This document shows positions 19,869 to 28,240 of a stretch of DNA of 35,569 nucleotides, in pieces. The first letter of the stretch is position 1. Each line of letters opens with the position of its first letter. The translations under genes and the position numbers were made by a program. The notes under the pieces were generated by a model. The model had not been told where the DNA came from and did no database searches. It was given only the letters and a program-made list of their open reading frames with translations. The stretch lies in assembly GCA_002095305.1 (NCBI GenBank), contig MIEI01000050.1, positions 1 to 35,569 on the forward strand, read 5' to 3'. This stretch comes from Pantoea brenneri (GTDB lineage: Bacteria > Pseudomonadota > Gammaproteobacteria > Enterobacterales > Enterobacteriaceae).

Positions 19869-20111
19869 GGCGTAACATCATCGATTAAATTTTGCGCGAT
19901 TGAGAAAATAATTAATTATTTCATCGATATTTAGCAGGAAGAAGCGCGGGATATGATCTAATAATGTTAAAGGTCGTTTAGCGTCTGGCTTACGAACCAT
20001 AAATTAATTGACGCAGTCTGATGAGGCGCAAGCCCGCAACGGCGCACCGTTTTGCACTCTTTGTTCACCGGGAAAACACCATGCTGATAAGAACCCCTGT
20101 TGGTAAACATA
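19869..20111 (+). promoter_or_regulatory. Probable regulatory region of the T1SS exporter genes
   Basis: An AT-rich stretch directly ahead of the exporter operon. It contains a perfect 16-bp palindrome (AAATAATTAATTATTT, 19906–19921) and AT-rich hexamers that could serve as a -10 element (TATGAT near 19952). No -35 element can be placed with confidence. Its position between a hairpin and the first exporter gene makes it the likely promoter region; this is inference from composition and context. Confidence 0.35.
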
Positions 20112-21467
20112 ATGAACAAAGTGCGATTGACCTTTTTGTTATGCGCCCTGAATGGCGTAGTGTTGCCTGCGGCCATTGCCGCCCCCTTGCCCAAAGCTGA
20201 ATTTAACTGGCGTGCCGCCCCCAGCGAAGAACAGATAGCCACCTTAACGCTGCGTGACGCCATTCTCCGCGCCTTCGCCCGTAATCCGAAAATCTCGCAA
20301 GCGGCGGCTCAAATCCACGTTGGCGAAGGCGATCTCGACGCCGCCAAAAGTGCCTAGTATCCGCAGATTTCCCTACAGGGCGCGGCAGGCCGATCGCATC
20401 AGACCGATTCCGCCGGCAGCCTGAATAACAATGGCTCCGGCGGCATTATGCTCAGCCAGCTCCTGTACGATTTTGGCCGCACCGGCGGTGCTATCGACGA
20501 GCAGCACGCCTTGTCAGAGGCCTACCTGTTTGGCCTGTTCGACTCAATGACCACCGTGGCAGAAGATACGCTGCAGGCCTATCTCGAAGTCAAACGTTAT
20601 CAGGCGCTGGCGGAAACCGCCCACACCAATATCGCCTCACTGGAGCGGGTACGTGATATCGCCCGCCTGCGCGCCGACGCCGGACTCAACTCGCAGTCGG
20701 ACGTGTTACAGGCGGAAACCCGTATTGCCGCGATGCACGCCACGCTGGAGCAGTATCGGGCGCAGCTGCGTTCAGCCAAAGCCCAGCTGACGGTGCTGAC
20801 CGGCGTGGTGCCGGCGGCCCTGCCTGAACTGCCGCAGGCGTTACTCAATCAGCAGATCACCCTCGATAAAATCGCTTACGCCAACAGCGCCGCGGTGCGC
20901 AGCGCCCAGGCGAAGCAGGAAGCCGCGCGCGAGCGGGTGCGTCAGGCGCAGTCCGGCCACTGGCCAACTATCAAAGTTCAGGCTGGCCGGACCCGCTACG
21001 AAAACGATCGCCAGTCTTACTGGGACGATGAGGTCCAGCTGCAGGTTGAAGCGCCGCTCTACCAGGGCGGCATGGTCAATGCTAAAACCCAGTCCGCCGA
21101 GGGCGATCGTGAAGCGGCGCAGGCGGCGGTTCAGCAGGCCAAACTCACTATCAATCAGAATGCCTCCACCGCCTATGCCGACATGATTGGCGCGCAGCAA
21201 CGCCAGGCAGCCGGTGAAGTGCAGCTGGAAAGCGCCGACCATACCCGCAATGTCTATGCCGATGAGTACCGGCTCAGTAAGCGCAGCCTGAACGATCTGC
21301 TGAGCGTGGAACAGGATGTGTTTCAGGCGGACAGTTCACGCATCACCGCGCTTTACGATGGCTGGGATGCCACCGTGCGCTATGCCGCTGCGGTCGACAA
21401 TCTGCTCGATATCCTGGGTATCGATCGTCAGCGCAGCAGCGGCGATCTCCTTCCTTCGCTGCAATAG
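20112..21467 (+). pseudogene. TolC-family outer membrane protein of the T1SS, with an in-frame amber codon
   Basis: Outer membrane efflux channel (TolC/LapE-like) that would complete the type 1 exporter. The ATG at 20112 gives 'MNKVRLTFLLCALNGVVLP' followed by 'AAIAA', a good Sec signal peptide. The mature part starts with 'TLRDAILRAFARNPKI', the usual first helix of this family, and the C-terminal half has the matching 'NQNASTAYADMIGA' and 'RLSKRSLNDLLSVEQDVFQ' helices. The intact length would be 451 residues, normal for the family. A TAG at 20355–20357 (codon 82) interrupts the frame in 'AAKSA*YPQISL', where family members usually have an aromatic residue; TGG to TAG is the simplest explanation. 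Everything downstream remains in frame. It could be a true null, a reversible or suppressed amber, or a base-call error. Confidence 0.85.
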
Positions 21468-21495
21468 CGAGCTTTCGCATTAAAAGGCATTAACC

Positions 21496-23655
21496 ATGAG
21501 CGCACAAAACCTGAATACCGATAACTGGATTGCCGCCATGCTGCGCGTGGCTGCGCGGTTCGGTAAACCTGCCGACGGCAAAACACTGCGCCAGCAGATG
21601 CGTTGGTTTGAACATCTGCCGGTGGCGCAGCAGCTGGAACGGCTCTCCGGGCTGCTCGGGCTGCATCTGACCATGGTGCCGCAAAATAAGCTGCGCTGGC
21701 GTCAGGAGATCACCCCGGTAGTGCTGGTACTGGAAAACAGCAGCGTGGCGGTACTGGAAGGAATCGACCCGGACGGCAGCGCACGCTACTGGCTAAGCGA
21801 AGGCGGCGACGTGGTGCGTGAAGGCGCGCTGTCTGAACTGCTGGCCCGCGCACAGGGCGAGGTCGGGGTGATTGGCGTCGCAGCGCGCGGCCGCGATGCG
21901 CGCATCGATGAATTCGTCCAGCCGTATGAACCGCACTGGTTCTGGAAGAACTTTCGCGGCATGGGCCGGCGCATCACCGAGATTTCGCTGGCGTCGGTGA
22001 TCAGCAACGTGCTGGCGCTGGCCGGCATTCTGTTCTCAATGCAGGTCTACGATCGGGTGATCCCGGCGCAGTCGCAGGCCACGCTGTGGGTGCTGTTTGT
22101 CGGGGTGCTGATCGCGGCGGCGATTGAGTATCTGATCCGCCTGATGCGTACCCAGGTCTCCGACTTAATGGGCAAGCGCATCGACCTGAAAGTCTCTGCC
22201 ATGCTGTTCGCCCGGGCGATGAGCATTCGCAATGAAGCACGACCCAAATCGACCGGTTCGTTCATTTCGCAGCTGCGTGAAATCGATCAGGTACGTGAAC
22301 TGCTGACCTCCACCACGGTGGGTGCGGCCGCCGATCTGCCGTTTGTTATCCTGTTCCTGATCATCATGTCATTTATCGGCGGCTGGCTGGTGCTGATTCC
22401 GCTGGCGGCGATACCGCTGATCGTGATCCCTGGCATGCTGGTGCAGATCCCGATGGCGCGGCTGGCGAAGGAGGGGCTGCGCGAAGGGGCGCTGCGTAAT
22501 GCGGTGCTGGTGGAAACCATTGAAGGTATTGAAGATATTAAAGCGCTGCAGGCGGAACCCTATTTCCAGCGCCAGTGGGAACAGACCCATGAGGTCAGCG
22601 CCGCTATCAGTAATCAGCAACGCTTATGGGGCGCCCGGCTGACCGGCTGGGCCGCCACGGTGCAGCAGCTCACCTATGCCGGCATGCTGGTGTTCGGCGT
22701 CTATCTGGTTCTCGATTCGCAAATCACCACCGGCACTCTGGTCGCCTGTAGTCTGCTGTCGTCACGCACCATCGCGCCGCTGATGCAGCTCACCATGGTC
22801 TTTTCCCGCTGGCAGCATGCCAAAATGGCGATGAAAGGGCTGGATGAGCTGCTGAAGAAGCCGCTCGATCAGCCCGACGCGGCGACCCTGGCGCACTGTC
22901 CGACGCTGACTGGCCAGTACGATCTGCGTAACGTGCATTACAGCTACGACGAAGAGAATGAAAAGAACGTCCTCAACGTGCAGCAGTTGCAGATCAAACC
23001 GGGCGAGAAGATTGCCATTCTGGGTAAAGTCGGTGCCGGAAAATCAACCCTGCTCAAAATTCTCGCCGGTCAGGCGATGGCGAGCCAGGGCAAGGTGATT
23101 GTTGATGGCGTGGATATTGAACGCATCGATCCGATCGATCTCCGCCGCCAGCTCGGCTGGTTGTCACACGATTCGCGACTGTTTTTTGGCACGCTGCGGC
23201 AAAACCTGATGCTGGGCAATCCGCACGCCAGCGAACAGGAGATGTTACAGGCGCTGCGCATCAGCGGCGCGCTATCGCTGGTACAGCAGGATGCGGCCAG
23301 TCTGGATCGTATTATTAATGAAGGCGGGCGCGGCCTGTCCGGCGGGCAACGTCAGATGGTGATGCTGAGCCGGATGATCCTGCGTCAGCCGCAGGTGGTG
23401 TTGCTGGATGAGCCGACCGCCGCCATGGATGAGCAGCTGGAAGAGCATGTGATCCGTCAGCTTCAGGGCTGGATCAGCGGGCGCACCCTGATACTGGTCA
23501 CGCACCGTCCGGCGCTGCTGAAGATGGTCGACCGCATTGTGGTGATGGATAACGGCCGGATTGTGGCCGATGGGCCGCGTGACGAGATCCTGCGCCGCGC
23601 CACGACTCCGGCCGCCCAACCGGCGGCAGGGCCGAATAAAGGAGATGCTGCATGA
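21496..23655 (+). CDS. T1SS ABC transporter/permease with C39-like domain (LapB/HlyB type)
   Basis: Inner-membrane ATPase that powers export of the Ig-repeat adhesin(s), 719 aa. Residues 1 to about 135 form a C39-peptidase-like domain with no cysteine at all, so it cannot cleave a leader; in HlyB/LapB-type exporters such domains bind substrate instead. Residues about 160–440 are the six-helix ABC membrane domain (for example 'LPFVILFLIIMSFIGG'). The ATPase domain has Walker A GKVGAGKST at 510–518, signature LSGGQ at 614–618, Walker B 'VVLLDEP' with Asp638–Glu639, and the switch His in 'LVTHRP'. It starts 28 bp after the outer membrane gene, and its stop overlaps the adaptor start by four bases (ATGA), implying translational coupling. 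The gene itself appears intact. Confidence 0.93.
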   Translation: MSAQNLNTDNWIAAMLRVAARFGKPADGKTLRQQMRWFEHLPVAQQLERLSGLLGLHLTMVPQNKLRWRQEITPVVLVLENSSVAVLEGIDPDGSARYWLSEGGDVVREGALSELLARAQGEVGVIGVAARGRDARIDEFVQPYEPHWFWKNFRGMGRRITEISLASVISNVLALAGILFSMQVYDRVIPAQSQATLWVLFVGVLIAAAIEYLIRLMRTQVSDLMGKRIDLKVSAMLFARAMSIRNEARPKSTGSFISQLREIDQVRELLTSTTVGAAADLPFVILFLIIMSFIGGWLVLIPLAAIPLIVIPGMLVQIPMARLAKEGLREGALRNAVLVETIEGIEDIKALQAEPYFQRQWEQTHEVSAAISNQQRLWGARLTGWAATVQQLTYAGMLVFGVYLVLDSQITTGTLVACSLLSSRTIAPLMQLTMVFSRWQHAKMAMKGLDELLKKPLDQPDAATLAHCPTLTGQYDLRNVHYSYDEENEKNVLNVQQLQIKPGEKIAILGKVGAGKSTLLKILAGQAMASQGKVIVDGVDIERIDPIDLRRQLGWLSHDSRLFFGTLRQNLMLGNPHASEQEMLQALRISGALSLVQQDAASLDRIINEGGRGLSGGQRQMVMLSRMILRQPQVVLLDEPTAAMDEQLEEHVIRQLQGWISGRTLILVTHRPALLKMVDRIVVMDNGRIVADGPRDEILRRATTPAAQPAAGPNKGDAA

Positions 23656-24821
23656 GCCTGGTGATGATTGATAAAGATCTGGCACGACATGAACGCCGTA
23701 CGTCCGCCATTATCTGGCTTTGCACGGCAGCGCTGGCGATATTCCTGATCTGGGCGCACTTCGCCATTCTGGATGAGGTAACCGTCGGCACCGGCAAAGT
23801 GACCCCTTCCAGCCGCGCACAGGTTATTGACAGCCTGGATGGCGGCATCGTCAAACAGCTCAACGTGCATGAAGGCGATATTGTCGAGAAAGGGCAGATA
23901 CTGGCGACGCTGGATCCAACCCGCTTCCAGTCCAACTTCGGTGAAGCGCAGGCGAAAGTGCGCACCCTGCGCGCCTCCTCGGAGCGGCTGGATGCGGAGC
24001 TGTCAGGCACGCCGCTGCAGTTCAGCGCGGAAACCCTGAAGGAGCCGCAGCTGGTGACGCGGGAAAGGCAGCTGTATGAATCCCGGCGGCGCAACCTGAC
24101 GGAAACCATCAGCAACCTGCAGCAGTCGCTGAAGCTGGTGCAGGATGAGCTGCGCCTGACCGAGCCTCTGGTCGCTAAAGGCGCGGCCGGTCAGGTCGAG
24201 GTGATCCGTTTGCGTCGCCAGGTCAGCGACCTGCGCGGCAAAATTGACGAGGCGCGCAATGACTATCTGGTGCGCGCCCACGAAGAGCAGGTGAAAAACA
24301 ATGCTGAACTCGATGCGCAGCTGCAGGTGGCGGCGGGGAAAGAGGACCAGCTGACGCGCGCCACGCTCTATTCGCCGGTGCGCGGCATCGTTAAGGATAT
24401 TCAGGTGACCACGGTGGGCGGGGTACTGGAGCCGGGCGGCAAGCTGATGGAGATTGTGCCGCTGGAAGATCAGCTGCTGATTGAAACCCGCATTAATCCG
24501 CGCGATATCGCTTACATCCGTCCCGGCCTGGCGGCAATCGTCAAAATCACCGCCTACGACTCCTCTATCTATGGCGATCTGCCGGGTGAGGTTGAAATCG
24601 TCTCGCCGGATACGCTGCAGGATGAGGTTAAGCGGGATCAATACTACTACCGGGTCTATGTTCGCACCCAAAAAGCGGAACTGACGAACCGTGCCGGCCG
24701 TAAATTCCCGATCGTGCCCGGTATGGTGGCCAATGTTGAAATTAAGACGGGTCAGAAATCGGTGATGGATTACCTGCTTAAACCGCTGAATAAAGTTAAA
24801 GAATCAATGCGCGAACGCTAA
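23652..24821 (+). CDS. HlyD-family T1SS periplasmic adaptor (LapC-like)
   Basis: Membrane fusion protein of 389 aa linking the ABC transporter to the outer membrane channel. A short cytoplasmic N-terminus is followed by one transmembrane helix (about residues 19–40, 'IIWLCTAALAIFLIWAHFAI'). Then come the first half of the lipoyl/barrel-sandwich motif ('GGIVKQLNVHEGDIVEKGQ', about 63–85), a long alpha-helical hairpin (about 95–220), and the second lipoyl half ('SPVRGIVKDIQVTTVGG'). The end of the protein has the usual 'FPIVPGMVANVEIKTG' strand. It overlaps the ABC transporter by ATGA and is the last gene of the exporter operon. No LapD/LapG-type release genes are present in the window. Confidence 0.93.
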   Translation: MSLVMIDKDLARHERRTSAIIWLCTAALAIFLIWAHFAILDEVTVGTGKVTPSSRAQVIDSLDGGIVKQLNVHEGDIVEKGQILATLDPTRFQSNFGEAQAKVRTLRASSERLDAELSGTPLQFSAETLKEPQLVTRERQLYESRRRNLTETISNLQQSLKLVQDELRLTEPLVAKGAAGQVEVIRLRRQVSDLRGKIDEARNDYLVRAHEEQVKNNAELDAQLQVAAGKEDQLTRATLYSPVRGIVKDIQVTTVGGVLEPGGKLMEIVPLEDQLLIETRINPRDIAYIRPGLAAIVKITAYDSSIYGDLPGEVEIVSPDTLQDEVKRDQYYYRVYVRTQKAELTNRAGRKFPIVPGMVANVEIKTGQKSVMDYLLKPLNKVKESMRER

Positions 24822-25003
24822 AATCACGGTCCGGATATTATCGCAGTGTGCTTAGTTACGGTGATAAATTAAGTGGGCGGATATATCGCCAGATAAGCGG
24901 CAGGCAGTGCGGAAATTAACCTTCTGTGCGGCAAAATAATAAAGTTAATTAATCGCCGGAAACCATGTTTACATAAAACGAATCGCAACGGCGGATCGCA
25001 GGC

Positions 25004-25097
25004 AAAAAAAATGCCGGACAAACATGTCCGGCGGGAAATTAGGGTAAACATCTCATTCGGGGTGAATGAAGGTAATAATGAAATAAATGATGATAGC
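25004..25097 (-). ncRNA. micF: MicF antisense sRNA
   Basis: Small regulatory RNA that in E. coli base-pairs with the ompF leader, with Hfq, and represses its translation. The minus strand from 25097 begins GCTATCATCATT, identical to the E. coli 5' end, and keeps TTACC, TTCATTCA and GTTTACCC blocks in order. It ends in a hairpin (GCCGGACA / TGTCCGGC, 25013–25032) followed by eight T residues. The length, about 94 nt, matches the E. coli RNA (93 nt). It is divergent from the porin gene that follows, exactly as micF is from ompC in E. coli, which supports naming the porin ompC. Confidence 0.87.
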
Positions 25098-25104
25098 GGG
25101 ATCT

Positions 25105-25133
25105 ATTGTATTACCTGATGACGCATAAGTTTT
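25105..25133 (-). promoter_or_regulatory. micF promoter
   Basis: On the minus strand, TACAAT (25105–25110) sits seven bases upstream of the predicted MicF start at 25097. The -35 region 17 bp further up is poor (AAAACT), which is usual for a promoter that depends on an activator such as OmpR. Activator use is inferred from E. coli. Confidence 0.5.
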
Positions 25134-25239
25134 ATCATTCAGTGCTTCAGAGCATTCCGATGTAACGTGTTGATAACAAACGAGGCGAAATTCGATTGGC
25201 TTTTTGTGCCATATTTTTTATCGATATGTGCTGGTTATT

Positions 25240-25420
25240 AGTTCCCCAAATCTTACATTCAGAAATAACTGTTTCGAACTATGAAACAGTTTTGGAAATT
25301 TAGTAGCATTTTCGTGATGGATTATTGCCCGTTATAAAACAACAATGGCTTGCCGGCTGAATTTTTAATCATTCAGTTCGCAGTGGCAAATAATAAAGGC
25401 ACATTACAGAGGGTAATAAA
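25240..25420 (+). promoter_or_regulatory. ompC-type promoter and conserved 5' leader
   Basis: The region upstream of the porin resembles the E. coli ompC control region. An AT-rich stretch has GAAACAG-type repeats (25274–25290), where OmpR boxes would be expected. It is followed by 'CGTGATGGATTATTG', close to the E. coli promoter core, then 'CTTGCCGGCTGA' and 'GCAGTGGCAAATAATAAAGG', both strongly alike in E. coli. The ribosome-binding site AGAGGGT lies just ahead of ATG 25421. EnvZ/OmpR osmoregulation is inferred from this similarity. Confidence 0.65.
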
Positions 25421-26533
25421 ATGAAACGTCGCGTTCTCTCCCTGATGATCCCTGCGATGCTGGTCGCAGCAGGATCAGCAAACGCAGCTGAAATCTACAA
25501 TAAAGACGGCAACAAATTAGACCTGTTTGGTAAAGTCGATGGTCTGCACTACTTCTCTGATAACGATGGTTCTGATGGCGATCAGTCTTACGTCCGCTTT
25601 GGCTTTAAAGGCGAAACCGAAGTCAGCGATCAGCTGACCGGTTACGGCCAGTGGGAGTATCAGGCGGCGCTGAACAATGCAGAATCTGAAGGTACAGCTG
25701 ACAGCTATACCCGCGTCGGCTTTGCCGGTGTGAAGTTTGGCGATGCAGGTTCATTCGATTACGGTCGTAACTACGGCGTAGCTTATGACATCGGCGCATG
25801 GACCGACGTGCTGCCAGAGTTCGGTGGTGATACCTATGGCGCGGATAACTTTATGTTCCAGCGCGGCAACGGTATGGCGACCTACCGCAACAGCAACTTC
25901 TTCGGCCTGGTCGATGGCTGGAACTTTGCGGTGCAGTATCAGGGCAAAAACGGCAATGGTGATGAGTCACCAAACGGTCGTGATGTGCTGGGCCAGAACG
26001 GTGACGGCTGGGGTCTGAGCACCACTTACGATCTCGGTTCCGGTTTTGGTATCGGTGCGTCGGCTTTCCAGTCTGACCGTACCAACGATCAGAACGGCAA
26101 CCAGGCGGGTATCCTCGGTCGTGGCGACAAAGCAGAAGCCTACACCGGCGGTCTGAAATACGATGCCAACAACATCTATCTGGCAGCGATGTACACCAAG
26201 TCTTACAACGCAACCCGCTTCGGTAGCAGCGATTCGCCGGTGTTTGGTTATGCGGATAAAGCGGAAAACTGGGAGCTGGTGGCACAGTATCAGTTCGACT
26301 TCGGCCTGCGTCCATCACTGGCGTATGTCACCTCACGCGGCACCGATGTGCAGGGCTGGGGTAAACAAAACCTGAAGAAATACATTGATGTAGGCGCGAC
26401 TTACTACTTCAACAAAAACATGTCCACCTATGTGGATTACCAAATCAACCTGCTGGATGACAACCAGTTCACCGACCAGGCCGGTATTAATACCGACGAC
26501 GTGGTGGCACTGGGTCTGGTTTACCAGTTCTGA
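25421..26533 (+). CDS. ompC: OmpC/OmpF-type general porin
   Basis: Trimeric outer membrane porin for small hydrophilic solutes, 370 aa. It has a 22-residue Sec signal peptide ending 'GSANA', then the classic mature start '[19 protein letters not shown]'. The loop-3 constriction segment '[14 protein letters not shown]' follows at about residues 130–145. The protein ends 'VALGLVYQF', with the terminal Phe needed for BAM-mediated assembly. Length and strand pattern fit the 16-strand enterobacterial porins. The adjacent divergent micF and the downstream apbE–alkB–yojI block place it at the E. coli ompC position, hence the symbol; from sequence alone ompF-like naming would also be possible. Confidence 0.93.
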   Translation: MKRRVLSLMIPAMLVAAGSANAAEIYNKDGNKLDLFGKVDGLHYFSDNDGSDGDQSYVRFGFKGETEVSDQLTGYGQWEYQAALNNAESEGTADSYTRVGFAGVKFGDAGSFDYGRNYGVAYDIGAWTDVLPEFGGDTYGADNFMFQRGNGMATYRNSNFFGLVDGWNFAVQYQGKNGNGDESPNGRDVLGQNGDGWGLSTTYDLGSGFGIGASAFQSDRTNDQNGNQAGILGRGDKAEAYTGGLKYDANNIYLAAMYTKSYNATRFGSSDSPVFGYADKAENWELVAQYQFDFGLRPSLAYVTSRGTDVQGWGKQNLKKYIDVGATYYFNKNMSTYVDYQINLLDDNQFTDQAGINTDDVVALGLVYQF

Positions 26534-26539
26534 TTTGTG

Positions 26540-26567
26540 CAGGTGCGCAGCGCTGGCTGCGCACCTG
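26540..26567 (+). terminator. Hairpin after the porin gene, likely terminator
   Basis: A perfect 12-bp stem (CAGGTGCGCAGC / GCTGCGCACCTG) with a GCTG loop starts 7 bp after the porin stop. The downstream sequence is only moderately T-rich (TCATTAATCCTTTTCC), so termination may be incomplete or the hairpin may mainly stabilise the abundant mRNA. Confidence 0.6.
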
Positions 26568-26572
26568 AGTCA

Positions 26573-26749
26573 TTAATCCTTTTCCTTTATCTCATCTGCC
26601 GTTCGCCACTTTTTCGCTTTCGCAACTGCCGTGACCGGTGAGACCACACTGCCAAATCGGGCACCTTCAAATGCCACGCCCGCCAGAGAAAAGGCTGAAA
26701 AGCTCAGCCACTGATGCCAGGCTGCCTGCAGGTTCTGTGACGTTTTCAT
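26573..26749 (-). CDS. Small hypothetical protein (58 aa)
   Basis: I do not recognise this ORF. The ATG at 26749 is preferred over an upstream ATG at 26773 because GAGAGGTG lies 5–12 bases ahead of it. The protein begins 'MKTSQNLQAAWHQWLSFSAF', has a weakly hydrophobic middle and a charged Lys/Trp/Glu-rich tail ('KAKKWRTADEIKEKD'). It is convergent with the porin gene and stops 6 bp beyond the porin terminator hairpin. It may be a genuine small protein, but there is no family evidence. Confidence 0.45.
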   Translation of the reverse strand: MKTSQNLQAAWHQWLSFSAFSLAGVAFEGARFGSVVSPVTAVAKAKKWRTADEIKEKD

Positions 26750-26899
26750 TCTGCACCTCTCAGAGATAAACACTGTTTCAACAGTGCAGAATTCATGCCA
26801 GCTTTACCGCTCTGATAGCCACGGCCCTGCCGCCGCTTCTGGTAAACTTGCCGCGCACGCTGAGAGGGTCATTGCCCCGTTCAGGTGCAGCGCTGCGGG

Positions 26900-27010
26900 T
26901 TAATGGCGCGGCCGTGACAGCGCCATGTGACGATGGCGGCGCTGATGCCAGACTTTGTAGCTGCTGTAAATGAACAGACCCAGGGCGATGGCAAGAATCA
27001 CGTAGATCAT
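26900..27010 (-). CDS. Small single-helix membrane protein (36 aa)
   Basis: A short reverse-strand ORF with a textbook ribosome-binding site (AAGGAG, seven bases before ATG 27010). The N-terminal half 'MIYVILAIALGLFIYSSY' is one transmembrane helix. The rest, 'KVWHQRRHRHMALSRPRH', is strongly basic, predicting a C-terminus in the cytoplasm. It ends with TAA at 26900–26902. The helix plus basic tail resembles many enterobacterial small inner-membrane proteins, but I cannot name a family. It is transcribed away from apbE, whose promoter lies just beyond. Confidence 0.6.
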   Translation of the reverse strand: MIYVILAIALGLFIYSSYKVWHQRRHRHMALSRPRH

Positions 27011-27123
27011 CTGCTGCTCCTTAATTAAACCAAACCGTTAAACGTAAATCGCCCGGTTACGGGCGGATGCATAGTAGATGACCGGTTGATACTGGCGTCA
27101 TTGACTGAAGGATTCAACCCTCT

Positions 27124-27151
27124 TTTACGCTCTTTACCAGCGATTTATGCT
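27124..27151 (+). promoter_or_regulatory. Candidate sigma-70 promoter for apbE–alkB
   Basis: TTTACG (27124–27129), a 16-bp spacer and TATGCT (27146–27151) lie about 40 bp before the apbE start. The match to consensus is fair. No other promoter is obvious ahead of the two overlapping genes. Confidence 0.4.
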
Positions 27152-27190
27152 TTGTAGCAGGAATAGATAAATTTTTACAAGTGAGGATTA

Positions 27191-28240
27191 ATGAGATATC
27201 AGATTAATCTGCTGTCTTTGCCGTTTGCCATCCTGTTGTTAGCCGGTTGTGATAAGCCAGCGGCGACGTCATCAATGGTGCTGGAAGGCAAAACCATGGG
27301 CACGGTCTGGCGGGTCAGCCTGGCCGACGTCGACAGTGGCCGCAAAGCTGCACTGCAGCAGCGCATTCAGCAGCAGCTCGACAGTGACGACGCCGAACTC
27401 TCTACCTGGAAGCCCGATTCGGTGCTGTCGCGCTTTAATCAGAGCCGTGCGCTGACGCCGCAGCCGGTCAGCGAGAATATGGCGGACATCGTCACGCTCG
27501 CCTTGCGCATTGGTGCTAAAACCGGAGGGGCGATGGATATCACCGTCGGACCGCTGGTCAATCTGTGGGGCTTTGGCCCGACAAAACAGCCGAGCCATAC
27601 GCCGGATGAGGCGGAAATTGCGGCGGCCAAAGCGCAGACCGGTCTGCAGCATCTGCGGGTGGTGCAGGGCGCGGGCGGCCAGTGGCTGCAAAAGGATCTG
27701 CCTGGCTTGTATGTTGATCTCTCAACGGTAGGCGAGGGCTTTGCCACCGATCATCTGGCGCGCCTGATGGAGCAGCTGGGGATTAATAATTACCTGGTGT
27801 CGGTTGGCGGGGCAGTGTTGAGCCGCGGGCTTAACGCCCAGCACCAGCCGTGGCGGGTCGCCATTCAGAAGCCGACCGACCGTGAGAATGCGGTGCAGGC
27901 GCGGGTCGATCTACAGGGACACGGCATCAGCACCTCGGGCAGCTATCGCAACTATTATGAACTGGACGGCAAGCGCGTTTCTCACGTGATCGACCCGCTT
28001 ACCGGCCGACCGATTGAGCATAAACTGGTTTCGGCTACCGTGATCGCGACCACCGCGCTGGAGGCCGACGGCTGGGATACTGGCCTGATGGTTCTGGGCA
28101 GTGAAAAAGCCAAAGCGCTGGCAATCCAGCAGCAGCTGGCGGTCTATCTGATCAGTAAAGAAGGCGATGGTTTTGTGAGCTGGATGTCACCGCAGTTTGC
28201 CGCCTTTTTGATTAAACTCGAGTCGACAGGAGCACCCTGA
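27191..28240 (+). CDS. apbE: FAD:protein FMN transferase ApbE
   Basis: Periplasmic lipoprotein that covalently attaches FMN from FAD to Thr/Ser of target redox subunits such as those of Rnf/Nqr complexes; 349 aa. The lipobox 'LLLAGC' puts the lipidated Cys at residue 20. Family motifs in order are 'EGKTMGTVWRV' (about 32–42), 'GGAMDITVGPLVNLWGFGP' (about 111–129), 'DLSTVGEGFATD' in place of the more common 'DLSSIAKGYAVD', 'VSVGG', 'HVIDPLTGRP' and 'ADGWDTGLMVLG', whose acidic residues bind Mg. A ribosome-binding site GAGGA lies just before ATG 27191. Its TGA overlaps the alkB ATG (TGATG), so the two are probably translated together. Confidence 0.95.
   Translation: MRYQINLLSLPFAILLLAGCDKPAATSSMVLEGKTMGTVWRVSLADVDSGRKAALQQRIQQQLDSDDAELSTWKPDSVLSRFNQSRALTPQPVSENMADIVTLALRIGAKTGGAMDITVGPLVNLWGFGPTKQPSHTPDEAEIAAAKAQTGLQHLRVVQGAGGQWLQKDLPGLYVDLSTVGEGFATDHLARLMEQLGINNYLVSVGGAVLSRGLNAQHQPWRVAIQKPTDRENAVQARVDLQGHGISTSGSYRNYYELDGKRVSHVIDPLTGRPIEHKLVSATVIATTALEADGWDTGLMVLGSEKAKALAIQQQLAVYLISKEGDGFVSWMSPQFAAFLIKLESTGAP

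Noticed and set aside
24003..24671. 222-codon ORF antisense to the HlyD-family adaptor
   Set aside because: The adaptor on the plus strand has a full set of family features; the antisense product is His/Gln/Leu-rich with no domain.
24869..25051. 60-codon minus-strand ORF overlapping micF
   Set aside because: It overlaps the MicF terminator and has no conserved protein features; the RNA explains the region better.
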